Assembly (NCBI RefSeq): GCF_000482725.1
Contig: NZ_AXWP01000008.1
Coordinates: 265,868-329,867, forward strand
Reading direction: 5' to 3'
Source of the DNA: Psychromonas arctica DSM 14288
GTDB lineage: Bacteria > Pseudomonadota > Gammaproteobacteria > Enterobacterales > Psychromonadaceae
Length of the DNA stretch: 64,000 nt
This document shows, piece after piece, positions 18,550-30,311 of this stretch (the stretch's first letter is position 1; every line of letters begins with the position of its first letter). The translations under genes and the position numbers were made by a program. The notes under the pieces were generated by a model. The model saw nothing but the letters and a program-made list of their open reading frames with translations. It was not told the origin of the DNA and ran no database searches.

Positions 18550-18825
18550 TTATTCTTCTTCTAAGAACTTATTTTCTATGAGTTCTGTGACGGCTTGCAT
18601 CGCTTGTTTTGCTTCTGGGCCTTTGGCTTCAATTTCAATTTCTTGACCAAAACACGTTTCTAATACTAACAACCCTAGAACACTGCCTGCATCCGCTTGT
18701 TTACCATTATGAGTGATGATAATTTGCGCATCAAAAGCATTGACGAGTTCAACTAATTTGATGGTTGCTCGTGTGTGTAGCCCTAGTTTATTTTGTATTG
18801 TAATTGTTTGCTTAATGATATCCAA
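18550..18825 (-). CDS. ptsO: Nitrogen-PTS phosphocarrier NPr (HPr-like)
   Basis: 91 residues with the HPr fold: phosphorylatable His17 in GLHTRA and a central KQADAGSVLGLLVL segment where HPr has its regulatory serine region. Position after rapZ and ptsN identifies it as NPr, which passes phosphate from EI-Ntr to PtsN, rather than the sugar-PTS HPr. It starts 6 bp after the rapZ stop. Confidence 0.92.
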   Translation of the reverse strand: MDIIKQTITIQNKLGLHTRATIKLVELVNAFDAQIIITHNGKQADAGSVLGLLVLETCFGQEIEIEAKGPEAKQAMQAVTELIENKFLEEE

Positions 18826-18831
18826 CAGGAA

Positions 18832-19674
18832 TTACTCCTTTAAACATTTGTGTTCAATTTGTACTTGGTATTTGTGTTTGAAACGTGCTGCTATTTGCTC
18901 TGTAACATAAACTGAACGATGTCTACCACCGGTACAACCGATAGCAATCGTGACATAGTTTCTATTGTTTTGTTCTAAATGCGGTAACCAAGTAAGGAAC
19001 AGATTTTCGATATTAGTGATTGTTTCTTTGACTAAAGGGAATGTATTCAAATAATCTTGGATCAGCTTATCCTTGCCAGAATATTGTTTTAAATTCTTTT
19101 CCCAGTAAGGATTTGGCAGAAAACGTACATCAAAAATATAATCAGCATCTTCGGGATGTAAGTGTTTAAATCCAAAAGATTGAAAAATAACTAATACATT
19201 GCTTTTACTAGACCCTTGCAAGTAAATCTTAAGGTGTTCGTTTAAGTTGTGAACGGAGAGCGAGGTGGTATCAATTGAAAAAGCAGCCAATGCTTTCAAA
19301 GGAGCAAGCATTTCGTTTTCTAATTCTAAGGCCTGAGATAGTGATAACTTTTGTTTGGACAGCGGGTGTAAACGTCGAGTTTCGCTATAACGTCTAATTA
19401 ACTCACTGGTTAATGCGTCGATATAGATAATTTCTAATTCGACTTTTTGTTGCAGTGATTCAATCAGCTTTTTTATCGCATCAACGTCAGAGGGCATGTT
19501 GCGGATGTCTAAACTGACTGCTACTTTGTTATCTTTAGGATCTACCGTATCAACCAATTGTTCTAATAATTGATATGGGACCCCGTCAATGCAGTTGTAG
19601 CCTAAATCTTCTAGGACATGGAGGGCAATTGTTTTTCCTGAGCCTGATCGACCACTAATAACAATTAACTTCAT
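18832..19674 (-). CDS. rapZ: RNase adapter RapZ
   Basis: 280 residues (E. coli 284). Walker A GRSGSGKT at 8-15; the family C-terminal half has CTGGRHRSVY near residue 254. In E. coli RapZ binds the GlmZ/GlmY small RNAs and guides RNase E to control glucosamine-6-phosphate synthase. No glmZ or glmY gene was seen here. It lies between ptsN and npr, 15 and 6 bp apart, in one operon. Confidence 0.95.
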   Translation of the reverse strand: MKLIVISGRSGSGKTIALHVLEDLGYNCIDGVPYQLLEQLVDTVDPKDNKVAVSLDIRNMPSDVDAIKKLIESLQQKVELEIIYIDALTSELIRRYSETRRLHPLSKQKLSLSQALELENEMLAPLKALAAFSIDTTSLSVHNLNEHLKIYLQGSSKSNVLVIFQSFGFKHLHPEDADYIFDVRFLPNPYWEKNLKQYSGKDKLIQDYLNTFPLVKETITNIENLFLTWLPHLEQNNRNYVTIAIGCTGGRHRSVYVTEQIAARFKHKYQVQIEHKCLKE

Positions 19675-19689
19675 ATGCGCTCCTAAATT

Positions 19690-20133
19690 TTATAGGGTTA
19701 ATAACTCAAATAGCTTTTCATTCGTCTTTGCGCTGCGCAATTGACGCAGAAATTGCTTATCTAACAGTTTTTGGCTTATTTCTGACAACGCAGCAAGGTA
19801 TTCTTTACACAGATCCTCAGGAACAAATATAGCAAATAATATATCTACTTTGTTACCGTCATATGAATCATAATCGATACCTGATTCGCATTGTAAAAAT
19901 ACCGCTGTCGCAGGGGAGTCGCTAGATATTTTAACATGAGGAAGCGCAATGCCAGAGCCTACACCTGTAGAACCGATCTTTTCGCGGGCAATTAAACTTT
20001 CGAATAATTCCTGTGCATCTAAATTTAACTGCTCTGCAGCAATAATACTGATTTTTTCTAATGCACCTTTTTTACTGGTGCATGCCGTTTGGCAGAAGAC
20101 GGAATCTTTATTTAATAAAGTAGATATTTTCAT
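19690..20133 (-). CDS. ptsN: Nitrogen-PTS EIIA component PtsN
   Basis: 147 residues from the ATG at 20133 (MKISTLLN); an in-frame TTG at 20154 would add seven residues. Neither has a clear ribosome site; the ATG gives the better fit to PtsN starts. The EIIA fold carries His66 in GIALPHVKI, the phosphate acceptor from NPr, and the EKIGSTGVGSGIA loop before it. PtsN is a regulatory end-point affecting potassium and nitrogen balance. The gene follows rpoN directly; hpf, which usually lies between them, is absent. Confidence 0.92.
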   Translation of the reverse strand: MKISTLLNKDSVFCQTACTSKKGALEKISIIAAEQLNLDAQELFESLIAREKIGSTGVGSGIALPHVKISSDSPATAVFLQCESGIDYDSYDGNKVDILFAIFVPEDLCKEYLAALSEISQKLLDKQFLRQLRSAKTNEKLFELLTL

Positions 20134-20227
20134 AATATATTTAACTGTATTCAACGAACGCGCGAGTTTAGCAGGTTAGTATTAAATGACTATAGTTAAT
20201 CTCATTTTTATTTGCACTGCTCACTAT

Positions 20228-21673
20228 TTAAAGTAATTGTTTACGTTGGTTAGAAGGCGGAATACCTAAAGATTCACGATATTTTGCAATAGTGCGTCGT
20301 GCAACCTGAATACCTTTTTCTTCTAATAATTGTGTTATCTTATTATCACTTAAGGGTTTATTTGTCGGCTCTGCCGCGACTAATTTTTTAATTAATGCAC
20401 GAATCGCTGTTGATGAGCATTCACCGCCGCCATCCGTTGCAACATGACTTGAAAAGAAAAATTTTAATTCATAAATACCACGTGGAGTATGCATAAATTT
20501 TTGTGTTGTCACTCGGGATATGGTCGATTCATGCATTTCTACTTCAAAGGCAACATCATTTAATACCATCGGTTTCATGGATTCATCGCCATATTCGAAA
20601 AAGGCTTGTTGCTGTTGAACAATACAGTTAGATACTTTTAATAAAGTTTCATTACGACTTTCTAAGCTTTTAATAAACCATTTGGCTTCTTGCAAGTGAC
20701 CTTTAATAAATTGTGAGTCAGTTTTGCTGATATTACCTTTACATAGACTAGCATATTGCTCGTTTATAGATAAGTTAGGATCACAATCTTGATTTAATGA
20801 AACACGCCATTGTCCGTTTATTTTTTTAACGTAAACATCAGGTACGATATATTGCGTTTCACTGGTTTCAATACTGTTACCAGGCCTTGGTTCTAAGCTC
20901 TGAATTAAACGCATTATTTCAGATAATTGGCTTTCTTTGAATTTGCTTTTTCTGGCTAATGTTCGATAGTCTCGATTACCGAGTAACTCCATATATTGCT
21001 CAAGAATTAAAATAGCTTCTTCGCGCCAAGGAGTGCTATCAGGTAATTGGCGTAGTTGAATTTGTAAGCATTCTTGAGTTGAACGTGCGGCAACGCCTAA
21101 CGGATCAAAATGTTGAATACGTTTTAATACTACTTCAACTTCATCTAACTCTAAGCCTTCAAGATCAGCTTCTAAACTTTCTAGAATGCTTTCACAGCTT
21201 GTTGTTAAATAACCAGACTCATCAATTGAATCAATGATTGCCATGGCAATAACTTGATCGGTTTCAGTAAAAGGAGTGAGTTGCATTTGCCATAACAAGT
21301 GATCCTGTAATGAAGTCGAGGACTCACCTTGATAAACGGAATCTTCGCCGTCATAAGCTACAGCATTAGAGCTAGTACCTGTGATAGGTGTCGATGTGTA
21401 TGACTCTTCCCACTCTTTTTCTGCCGGTAAATCATCGGAAAATTCTTGTTGTGAGATAGCCTCAGAAGTATCAAGTTGGCTACTGTCAGATTCTTTAACT
21501 GTTTCTTCTGAACCCGTTTGATCATCTTGTTCTAAGAGAGGATTGGAATCTAGCGCGTTTTGAATCTCTTGTTGTAGATCGAGTGTTGAAAGCTGCAACA
21601 ATTTTATTGCTTGTTGTAATTGAGGAGTCATCGCTAATTGCTGACCCATTTTCAATTGTAAACCTTGTTTCAT
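20228..21673 (-). CDS. rpoN: RNA polymerase sigma-54 factor
   Basis: 481 residues from the ATG at 21673 ([19 protein letters not shown]), the same beginning as E. coli RpoN. Region I is glutamine-rich (about 1-50), region II acidic (about 50-110), then the core-binding domain, the helix-turn-helix, and the RpoN box [10 protein letters not shown] near 458-467. It directs transcription from -24/-12 promoters. It follows lptB in the lpt-rpoN-ptsN order found widely in proteobacteria. Confidence 0.97.
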   Translation of the reverse strand: MKQGLQLKMGQQLAMTPQLQQAIKLLQLSTLDLQQEIQNALDSNPLLEQDDQTGSEETVKESDSSQLDTSEAISQQEFSDDLPAEKEWEESYTSTPITGTSSNAVAYDGEDSVYQGESSTSLQDHLLWQMQLTPFTETDQVIAMAIIDSIDESGYLTTSCESILESLEADLEGLELDEVEVVLKRIQHFDPLGVAARSTQECLQIQLRQLPDSTPWREEAILILEQYMELLGNRDYRTLARKSKFKESQLSEIMRLIQSLEPRPGNSIETSETQYIVPDVYVKKINGQWRVSLNQDCDPNLSINEQYASLCKGNISKTDSQFIKGHLQEAKWFIKSLESRNETLLKVSNCIVQQQQAFFEYGDESMKPMVLNDVAFEVEMHESTISRVTTQKFMHTPRGIYELKFFFSSHVATDGGGECSSTAIRALIKKLVAAEPTNKPLSDNKITQLLEEKGIQVARRTIAKYRESLGIPPSNQRKQLL

Positions 21674-21722
21674 CAAAACATATATTCCTAGAACTTATTG
21701 CTCAATTAAAAATAACTATACC

Positions 21723-22448
21723 TTAAAGTTTAAATTCTTCACCTAGATAAACGCGTTTTACATGATCGTTTGCTAATATTTCGTCTTGCGTCCCAATAGC
21801 TATAATTTCTCCGTGACTTACGATATAAGAGTGCTCACACACGTCCAAGGTTTCACGGACATTATGGTCAGTAATTAATACACCTAATCCACGGTCTCGC
21901 AACTGTTGGATGATATTCTTAATATCGATAACCGAAATAGGGTCGACACCAGCAAAGGGTTCGTCAAGTAAAATAAATTTAGGTTCAGTCGCCAAGGCGC
22001 GCGCAATTTCAACTCGGCGGCGCTCGCCACCTGATAAACTCATGCCTTTATTATCTCGAATATGTGTAATATGAAACTCTTCGAGTAGCGTATTCAATTT
22101 TTCGTCTCGCTGTGCCTGCGTTAATTCTTTACGAGTTTGCAGAATACCCATGATATTTTCTGTCACAGTTAAGCGACGAAAAATAGAAGCTTCCTGTGGT
22201 AAGTAACCAATACCTTTTTGCGCTCGAATATGCATGGGATCACTGGATATATCTTGATCATCAATGATAATAGAGCCTTGATCTTGTTTAACTAAGCCAA
22301 CAACCATATAAAATGAGGTGGTCTTACCTGCACCGTTAGGCCCTAATAAACCGACGATTTCACCTGTTTTAACTGTTAACCCTACACCATTAACAACAGT
22401 TCGGCCTTTATAGCTTTTTACTAATCCTGTCGCACGTAATTCAGCCAT
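21723..22448 (-). CDS. lptB: LPS export ABC ATPase LptB
   Basis: 241 residues. Walker [10 protein letters not shown] near 35-43, signature [15 protein letters not shown] near 138-152 and Walker [14 protein letters not shown] near 158-170. LptB dimers with LptF and LptG (not in this window) extract LPS from the inner membrane and drive it along the LptC-LptA-LptD bridge. It starts 2 bp after lptA. Confidence 0.97.
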   Translation of the reverse strand: MAELRATGLVKSYKGRTVVNGVGLTVKTGEIVGLLGPNGAGKTTSFYMVVGLVKQDQGSIIIDDQDISSDPMHIRAQKGIGYLPQEASIFRRLTVTENIMGILQTRKELTQAQRDEKLNTLLEEFHITHIRDNKGMSLSGGERRRVEIARALATEPKFILLDEPFAGVDPISVIDIKNIIQQLRDRGLGVLITDHNVRETLDVCEHSYIVSHGEIIAIGTQDEILANDHVKRVYLGEEFKL

Positions 22449-22450
22449 CT

Positions 22451-23011
22451 TTATTTTTCCTCTTTTATTGTTTTTGGTGTAGAGGAATTAGATGACTTTT
22501 TAGTTTTATCTTTTTCAAATTGAGCGGGTAAAAAAACCGTCTTAACACGTTCCTGCTTTGCTTTATCGGTGCTGACATTAAGCTCTTGAGACTCTAGGAA
22601 GTAGACAATTTTAGCGCCATTAATCTGGCTATCTAATTGTTTTATTTGCGCATTTTTGGTTAACGTTATTGTACCTTTTGCGACGTCATAAAGAATATGT
22701 TTTGCCTGTGCATCTAACGGTTTACCATCATCTTGAGTTTGATAGAAAGTAGCCAAATTACCTTCTGCTATCATCGTCTCATGGTTAGCTTGTTTACCAC
22801 GTACAACAGTAAGTTTATCGGCTGTAATTTTAATTGAGCCTTGGGTGAGCAATACTTCATCGGTAAAGATGATGGTATTACTTTTCATGTTAGCATGTTG
22901 TTTTACCGATGAAACGTGAATAGGTTGATCAAAGTCAGACTCAATTGCAAGTGCACTTGCACTGAACAATGTGAAAGAAATAAGTGAAACTGCTAATTTA
23001 TTTAGATTCAT
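22451..23011 (-). CDS. lptA: Periplasmic LPS bridge protein LptA
   Basis: 186 residues with a signal peptide ending near residue 22 (SASALA, then IESD). The OstA-type beta-jellyroll follows, with QPIHVSS, the [11 protein letters not shown] segment and repeated AEGN-type strands. The C terminus is a Lys/Ser/Thr-rich tail (about 165-186). It polymerises between LptC and LptD to carry LPS across the periplasm. Its start overlaps the lptC end by 14 bp. Confidence 0.93.
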   Translation of the reverse strand: MNLNKLAVSLISFTLFSASALAIESDFDQPIHVSSVKQHANMKSNTIIFTDEVLLTQGSIKITADKLTVVRGKQANHETMIAEGNLATFYQTQDDGKPLDAQAKHILYDVAKGTITLTKNAQIKQLDSQINGAKIVYFLESQELNVSTDKAKQERVKTVFLPAQFEKDKTKKSSNSSTPKTIKEEK

Positions 23012-23561
23012 TAAAATATACCGCTTTTGTATTCGAATTAAGTGTCATTTCTTCTGTTTCCATCGATGCCCACATACCAACTCCTTGCTGACGCATTTGT
23101 GGTCCAGTCCAATTGACTTGTAATGGTGTGGTGATAATTTTGCTATCTAGCATCACCGTGGCTTCATCAGTAGACATTGTTTGTACGATCTGATCTTTAC
23201 TTAAGTTTTCAATCAATACTTTACCTGAAAGTATCAATTTATATTTATCCGTTAACGTACCGTTTAAGCTAGTTAATTGCCATGTGGAAACGACACCGGT
23301 TTGTCTATTTTTGTTATAAACGATGACTTTAGGCGACTCAAAGTGAGTTGACTCATCTTCCGAATAGTTAGTCATTTTATCTGCAAAAACACGATAATCA
23401 TTAAACCCCAGTTGATCATAATGCTGGCTTGTCACATCATCGGCGATATAACTTGGATGGTGCTCTGGTAATGAGGGCACCTCTGTTTCTGGTTTAATAT
23501 ACACCCAAAATACAAAGGCGACGATTAAAGCAATAAAAGGAATGCTTTGACGTTTATTCAT
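22998..23561 (-). CDS. lptC: LPS export anchor LptC
   Basis: 187 residues: one N-terminal membrane helix (about 6-22), then a periplasmic jellyroll of the LptC type (DVTSQHYDQLGFNDYRVFAD region; MSTDEATVMLDSKIITT region). It links the LptB2FG complex to LptA. The ATG abuts the kdsC stop and the end overlaps lptA, so translation is coupled. Confidence 0.92.
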   Translation of the reverse strand: MNKRQSIPFIALIVAFVFWVYIKPETEVPSLPEHHPSYIADDVTSQHYDQLGFNDYRVFADKMTNYSEDESTHFESPKVIVYNKNRQTGVVSTWQLTSLNGTLTDKYKLILSGKVLIENLSKDQIVQTMSTDEATVMLDSKIITTPLQVNWTGPQMRQQGVGMWASMETEEMTLNSNTKAVYFNESK

Positions 23562-24110
23562 TTATTCACTTTTACCTTGCGTCATAGATAGTTGACCATG
23601 GCATTGTAGGAATAGGTCACATATTTCACGTACCGCACCAAATCCACCTTTGGTTGTTGTCACTAAATCTGCCTGCTGAATCACCAACGGATGAGCATCA
23701 TTAACAGCGACACCTAATCCAGAAAGCATCATGGCAGGTAAATCTACAACGTCATCACCGATATAGGCCGTTTGTTCTGGCGTTAATTGTAATTGCTCAA
23801 GTAATGAATGATAAACCGTTAACTTGTCATCTTTACCTTGAAAAATATGTTTAATACCTAATGCACTCATTCTATTTTTTACGATATTAGATTCTCTACC
23901 TGTAATAATCGCAACATCAATACCTTGTTGCATGATCGCTTTTAATCCAAAACCGTCTTTTGTATGAAATGCTTTTAATTCTTCACCATTATTTCCCATA
24001 TAAATTCGACCATCTGAAAAAACACCATCAACATCACATACAAAAAGTTTTATTTTTTGTGCTCGTTGAAAATTAGTTGTGCTGATTTTTCCATAGGGTG
24101 TATCGATCAT
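23562..24110 (-). CDS. kdsC: 3-deoxy-D-manno-octulosonate 8-phosphate phosphatase
   Basis: 182 residues, HAD superfamily C0 type without cap. The nucleophile motif DVDGVFSDG (Asp26, Asp28), the ITGRES segment and IGDDVVDLPAM near the C-terminal third are complete. It makes Kdo for the LPS inner core. First gene of the kdsC-lptCAB-rpoN run; kdsD, often upstream of it, is not present at this place. Confidence 0.95.
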   Translation of the reverse strand: MIDTPYGKISTTNFQRAQKIKLFVCDVDGVFSDGRIYMGNNGEELKAFHTKDGFGLKAIMQQGIDVAIITGRESNIVKNRMSALGIKHIFQGKDDKLTVYHSLLEQLQLTPEQTAYIGDDVVDLPAMMLSGLGVAVNDAHPLVIQQADLVTTTKGGFGAVREICDLFLQCHGQLSMTQGKSE

Positions 24111-24471
24111 TTATAGGCTCTTTTTTAAATAGGTGGTGATTTTAGGGTAAAAATATCAAAATGTGTACATTAAGGCGAGCATTGTTTACTTGAGTATTTA
24201 ACTGTCATCATAACAAGACTGCTTATTTTTAAATAGCGTAAACAAGACTAATACCTAGATTATTTAATTAATTCACTGACTAATCGATTAATGAACAACC
24301 TATATTAATTGAAAATAACCGCTATTCTCTGACTAATTTTTGCTTTTTTAGAACTTTATGGGGTAAATTCGCTCTAAATTGATACTTTACTGACTTTATC
24401 GTCGATTATTAATTGCCTTTCTTGTCTGAATTATTAGACTGAGCTTTCGTTTCCTTAGAGAAAATGTATTC
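24111..24471. other. Divergent intergenic region, kdsC / mlaF
   Basis: 361 bp carrying the promoters of two envelope operons. No gene is seen. One sigma-E-like promoter facing mlaF is listed separately; nothing else was identifiable. Confidence 0.45.
24351..24378 (+). promoter_or_regulatory. Sigma-E-like promoter for the mla operon
   Basis: GAACTT at 24351-24356 and TCTAAA at 24373-24378 are separated by 16 bp, close to the E. coli sigma-E pattern (GGAACTT, 16 bp, TCTGA/TCAAA). It would start transcription about 85-90 bp before mlaF. Inference from pattern only. Confidence 0.5.
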
Positions 24472-25278
24472 ATGCCAACATCACACATTGTTATCAATCA
24501 ACTTAGTTTCTCGCGCCAGCAAAAGAAAATATTTGATAACCTCGATATGCAATTTGAACGAGGTAAAATTACTGCCGTGCTTGGGCCAAGTGGAATAGGT
24601 AAAACTACCTTATTAAAATTAATCGGTGGACAGATCCCCGCGGACAGTGGCGAAGTTATTTTTAATGGCACATCTATTCACCAATGTTCACAAAAAGCGC
24701 TTTATGAAGTTAGAAAAAAAATGGGGATGTTATTTCAAAGCGGTGCTTTATTTAATGATCTGACTGTATTTGAAAATGTCGCCTTTCCGCTACGAGAACA
24801 TACTCAGTTAGATGAAAAGCTCTTAACAACATTAGTGTTAATGAAACTCAATGCCGTCGGTTTACGTGGTGCAAAGGACCTGCATCCCTCACAATTGTCA
24901 GGGGGGATGGCGAGGCGTATTGCGTTAGCACGTGCGATTGCGCTAGATCCTGAAGTGATCATGTATGATGAACCTTTTACTGGTCAAGATCCTATTTCAA
25001 TGAATGTATTATTAAAACTAGTAAAACAACTTAATGATACCTTAGGCTTGACCTCCATCATTGTTTCTCATGATGTCAATGAGGTGCTATCGATTGCTGA
25101 CAACGTGTATGTATTTGCAGAGAAAAAAATCATCGCTGAAGGCTCTGTTGAGGAAGTGTTAGCGCAAAAAGATAATGCATTATTACAACAATTTTTAGCT
25201 GGTGCAGTGCAAGGTCCTGTTCCATTTCATATGCCTGCTGATGACTATCAAGCAGACTTAGAAAAGGCGAATCTATAA
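24472..25278 (+). CDS. mlaF: Phospholipid transport ABC ATPase MlaF
   Basis: 268 residues. Walker [10 protein letters not shown] near 37-45, signature [14 protein letters not shown], and Walker [14 protein letters not shown]. MlaF with MlaE, MlaD and MlaB forms the inner-membrane complex that moves phospholipids and keeps the outer leaflet of the outer membrane asymmetric. It overlaps mlaE by one base (stop and start share A). Confidence 0.96.
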   Translation: MPTSHIVINQLSFSRQQKKIFDNLDMQFERGKITAVLGPSGIGKTTLLKLIGGQIPADSGEVIFNGTSIHQCSQKALYEVRKKMGMLFQSGALFNDLTVFENVAFPLREHTQLDEKLLTTLVLMKLNAVGLRGAKDLHPSQLSGGMARRIALARAIALDPEVIMYDEPFTGQDPISMNVLLKLVKQLNDTLGLTSIIVSHDVNEVLSIADNVYVFAEKKIIAEGSVEEVLAQKDNALLQQFLAGAVQGPVPFHMPADDYQADLEKANL

Positions 25279-26066
25279 TGCAACAAGGGGGACTGCAATT
25301 GTTACAAAATATTGGTGCATTTACGTTACAACAAATCGGAGGTGCTGGGAAATCGGCGTTGATGTTTTATCGTACGTTATTTACTAAGCCTCACCCTAAA
25401 TTATTTAGTTTGTGTATTAATCAACTATATCATTTAGGTATTTTATCCTTACCTATTATTGTCACTGCCGGCCTGTTTATTGGTATGGTGCTGAGTTTAC
25501 AAGGTTATTATGTCTTAGTGGATTATGCGGCGGAAGAAAGTTTAGGTAGCATGGTTGCGCTATCATTATTACGCGAACTAGGGCCTGTTGTCGCAGCCTT
25601 GCTATTTGCTGGAAGAGCCGGCTCGGCATTAACCGCTGAAATTGGTTTAATGCAAAGTACTGAGCAAATTGCGAGTATGGAAATGATGGCGGTTTCTCCA
25701 TTAAAACGAGTTATTGCACCACGCCTCATTGCAGGTATTGTTGCATTACCTTTATTAACACTTATTTTTAATGTTGTGGCTATCTGGGGCGGTTATTTAA
25801 TTGGTGTGAGCTGGATGGGGATTGATGGTGGTGCTTTCTGGTCGGTTATGGAAGGCAGCGTTAATTTCGGTCCTGATGTGCTCAATGGTATAATCAAAAG
25901 TCTTATCTTTGCTGTTATTGTTACTTGGGTTGCTTTATTTAATGGTTTTCACGTTATCCCTAATGCACAAGGCATTAGTAGAGCAACCACAAAAACCGTG
26001 GTGTTAGCTTCATTACTCGTTTTAGGAATGGATTTTTTACTAACTGTTATTATGTTTGGAGGCTAA
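25278..26066 (+). CDS. mlaE: Phospholipid transport permease MlaE
   Basis: 262 residues with about five to six membrane helices and the MlaE/YrbE signatures: [30 protein letters not shown] in the coupling region, and [11 protein letters not shown]. It forms the lipid path above MlaF. The end precedes the mlaD ATG by 1 bp. Confidence 0.96.
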   Translation: MQQGGLQLLQNIGAFTLQQIGGAGKSALMFYRTLFTKPHPKLFSLCINQLYHLGILSLPIIVTAGLFIGMVLSLQGYYVLVDYAAEESLGSMVALSLLRELGPVVAALLFAGRAGSALTAEIGLMQSTEQIASMEMMAVSPLKRVIAPRLIAGIVALPLLTLIFNVVAIWGGYLIGVSWMGIDGGAFWSVMEGSVNFGPDVLNGIIKSLIFAVIVTWVALFNGFHVIPNAQGISRATTKTVVLASLLVLGMDFLLTVIMFGG

Positions 26067-26067
26067 A

Positions 26068-26541
26068 ATGCCACAGAAAAAATTAGAAATATGGGTTGGA
26101 TTATTTGTTGTTGCAGCGATAGCCTCTTTTGTCGTGTTAGCATTTAGTGTCGCAGGATTATCGTTTAAAGGTGAAGGTAATAGTTATACGTTACAAGCTA
26201 ATTTTAATAATGTCGGTGGATTAAAACCACGTGCACCGGTTAAGTTAGGAGGGGTTGTTGTTGGACGTGTTGAATCAATTTCTTTAGACAAAGAATCTTA
26301 TACACCGCTAGTGACACTTTCAATGTTTGAAAAACAAGGTTTTTATCCTGAAACTTCTTCACTTGCTATTTTAACTTCTGGTTTATTAGGTGAGCAATAT
26401 GTTGGTATTAAACCTGGTTTTATCGATGACGGTATTGAAATGTTAGCAAACGGCGACATGATTGAAGATACTAAGTCTGCATTGGTGCTTGAAGATCTAA
26501 TTGGGCAGTTTATTTACTCTATTAATAATAAGGACGACTAA
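26068..26541 (+). CDS. mlaD: Phospholipid-binding MCE protein MlaD
   Basis: 157 residues from the ATG at 26068, chosen because ggagg at 26058-26062 is its ribosome site. One N-terminal membrane helix (about 7-27), then a single MCE domain (NVGGLKPRAPVKLGGVVVG near 48-66; GLLGEQYVGI). It forms the hexameric periplasmic ring of the Mla complex. It shares one base with mlaC. Confidence 0.95.
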   Translation: MPQKKLEIWVGLFVVAAIASFVVLAFSVAGLSFKGEGNSYTLQANFNNVGGLKPRAPVKLGGVVVGRVESISLDKESYTPLVTLSMFEKQGFYPETSSLAILTSGLLGEQYVGIKPGFIDDGIEMLANGDMIEDTKSALVLEDLIGQFIYSINNKDD

Positions 26542-27161
26542 TGCGTTTATTTATTTATGTTTTTGCATTTTTATATTCTCTATCATTTTCACTGATCGCA
26601 AGTGAGAGTGACATTACCAACCCTAATCAAGTACTACATTCAGTATCAACGACTACTTTTAAGCGCTTAAACGATGAAAAAAGCCGCTTACAGAGTGAAC
26701 CTGAATATATTAAGGTGATCATCAAAGAGGAACTTATTCCTTTCTTTGATTACAAATACACTGCCTATAGTGTGGTAGGGCCTAATCTAAAAAATACAAC
26801 GCCTGAGCAGCGCGAACAGTTTGTCGATGCTTTTCTTGCATACTTAATCAATGCTTATGGACACATATTAGGTAAATACGATCAACAATCACTGTTGATA
26901 CTTGATATTAATAACTTTAAGGGTAAGAAAATTGTCAGTATTCCTGTTAGAATGACCGACAATAATGGACAAGTAACGCAATTAGATTTTAAATTGCGTA
27001 ACAATTCAAAAACAGGTGAATGGAAAGTTTTTGATGTGATTGCGGAAGGTGTCAGCATGTTAGATACCAAAAAATCTGAATTACGACCATTGATCCAAAA
27101 ACAAGGGATTGATGAAGTGATCAAACTACTATTAGAGAAAAATAGTGAGTTTGTATCATGA
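26541..27161 (+). CDS. mlaC: Periplasmic phospholipid carrier MlaC
   Basis: 206 residues with a signal peptide (about 1-20). The Ttg2D/MlaC fold is recognisable by IIKEELIPFFDYKYTAYSVVG and TPEQREQFVDAFLAYLI, followed by a beta-rich half. It shuttles phospholipid between the MlaA side at the outer membrane and MlaD. It overlaps mlaB by 4 bp. Confidence 0.94.
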   Translation: MRLFIYVFAFLYSLSFSLIASESDITNPNQVLHSVSTTTFKRLNDEKSRLQSEPEYIKVIIKEELIPFFDYKYTAYSVVGPNLKNTTPEQREQFVDAFLAYLINAYGHILGKYDQQSLLILDINNFKGKKIVSIPVRMTDNNGQVTQLDFKLRNNSKTGEWKVFDVIAEGVSMLDTKKSELRPLIQKQGIDEVIKLLLEKNSEFVS

Positions 27162-27409
27162 GCAACGACCTGTTGCTTAGTCTAGATTTATTGCTCGCTA
27201 ATTTAAGTGAGCAAACATACCCTGCGATAGAGACTTACCAAGCGGTTAATAATGTCGATTTATCTCAAATAACTAAAATTGATTCTGCTGGTGTCGCTTA
27301 CTTAGTGCAAATTAAAACCAAATACCCTGCGCTGAAGTTGATTAATGCTTCGGACAAATTACGCATTCTCGCTGAGCTTTATGGTGTAGAAAACCTTTTT
27401 GAAAAATAG
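27158..27409 (+). CDS. mlaB: STAS-domain subunit MlaB
   Basis: 83 residues, a lone STAS domain with the central LSQITKIDSAGVAYL segment (serine at the anti-anti-sigma position). In E. coli MlaB binds MlaF and stabilises the active complex. Location and overlap with mlaC support the call. Confidence 0.88.
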   Translation: MSNDLLLSLDLLLANLSEQTYPAIETYQAVNNVDLSQITKIDSAGVAYLVQIKTKYPALKLINASDKLRILAELYGVENLFEK

Positions 27410-27418
27410 TGGTTTATT

Positions 27419-28946
<1,528 letters not shown>

Positions 28947-28982
28947 TTGATATAGCGTATTTTTGATATTGATGAGAAAGAT

Positions 28983-29010
28983 AAAAAGAAAGCTAAGGCT
29001 TTCTTTTTTA
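28983..29010 (+). terminator. Rho-independent terminator of murA
   Basis: An 11-bp stem (aaaaagaaagc at 28983-28993 with gctttcttttt at 28998-29008), a 4-nt loop and a T-run. Confidence 0.85.
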
Positions 29011-29146
29011 TTATCTAATTTTTAAGAATAATCGATTGTGCTGTGCTTTATTAACAGTATGAGGTAGTTGATTTGGCTGCTTCAGTTACTGAAGTTGTCA
29101 CAGCTGCTTATGCCAGATCTAAAATCAAACATATCATTGATAGCTT

Positions 29147-30211
29147 TTATTGTTGTAATTCACCAATCATGACATCAAGGACTTGTTCTTTACCCTCTCT
29201 TAAAATTGTTATTTTTGTTGCAGAACCAGGTTTGATTTTAGCTATTTTATCCATGGTTACAATTAAGTTAATTGCATCTTTATCATCAATTTTTAGAATA
29301 ATGTCATTCTTTTGCATACCGGCTTTTTGTGCTGGTCCGTTGTCGACTATTTTTTTAACTATAATACTATTTTTCGCCTCTAGCCCCCATAAGCGAGCCA
29401 GTAAGGGATCTAAATTCTCCGCTTCAATACCTAATGAGCCACGAATTACTCGTCCATCTTGAATTAGACTCTGCATGACAAATTTTACTAGACGGTAGGG
29501 GATGGCAAAACTAATGCCGTAAGTCACGTTACGTGTACCTGTGTAAAATTCTGACGTGTTAATCCCAACAAGTTCTCCGTAACTATTGATCAACGCACCG
29601 CCGGAATTACCTTCATTAATAGCTGCATCGGTTTGAATAAAGTCTTGTCGTCCTGTGCTGCTCATCCCGCTGCGACCAGTTGCACTGATCACGCCTTGAG
29701 TAATGGTTTGACCAAGATTGTAAGGGTTGCCAATAGCTAATACTAGATCTCCGATTTCTGCAATATAATCAGAGTTTTGTGGGATCACTGGAAGGTTGTT
29801 TGCTTCGATTTGTAATACTGCAAGGTCAGTGATCACATCACTACCAATTACATTAGCAGTGAATAAACGACCGTCCTGTAAAGCAATTAAGATTTGGTCT
29901 GCTTCAGAGATAACATGGTGATTAGTGACAATATAACCTCTCTTATCAAGGATGATACCAGAGCCTAAACCCGTAGGTTGTAACTGTTGTTTAGAACCCA
30001 CGCTAGAGTCTATATATTGCTGAGAATAAATGTTAACAACTGATGGTGCTGCTCTTTTTACTGCATCAGAGTAACTAATAAGTGCTGGTTTATAACTACG
30101 ATCATTTTCTAAGCTCTTATATATTTTTGGCCCATAAATAATCAGCGCGGCAAGGAACAATCCCCACAGAACAGGTTTAACTAGATAATTAACGTATTGT
30201 ATTAGCTTCAT
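29147..30211 (-). CDS. degS: Periplasmic stress-sensor protease DegS
   Basis: 354 residues (E. coli 355). One N-terminal membrane anchor (about 8-28), trypsin-like domain with His99, Asp129 and Ser203 (GNSGGAL), and a single PDZ domain (about 250-345). DegS senses unfolded porins and starts RseA cleavage, which frees sigma-E. It is separated here from degQ, its usual neighbour, by the pyruvate kinase gene. Confidence 0.94.
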   Translation of the reverse strand: MKLIQYVNYLVKPVLWGLFLAALIIYGPKIYKSLENDRSYKPALISYSDAVKRAAPSVVNIYSQQYIDSSVGSKQQLQPTGLGSGIILDKRGYIVTNHHVISEADQILIALQDGRLFTANVIGSDVITDLAVLQIEANNLPVIPQNSDYIAEIGDLVLAIGNPYNLGQTITQGVISATGRSGMSSTGRQDFIQTDAAINEGNSGGALINSYGELVGINTSEFYTGTRNVTYGISFAIPYRLVKFVMQSLIQDGRVIRGSLGIEAENLDPLLARLWGLEAKNSIIVKKIVDNGPAQKAGMQKNDIILKIDDKDAINLIVTMDKIAKIKPGSATKITILREGKEQVLDVMIGELQQ

Positions 30212-30311
30212 ATTTTTGACTAATGGGTAATGAATACAAAAAATGGAAGCTTAGTATATAGAAAACTATGCACAGACGGAAAATTAGTTTTTAATTAATG
30301 GGAATTTGCAC

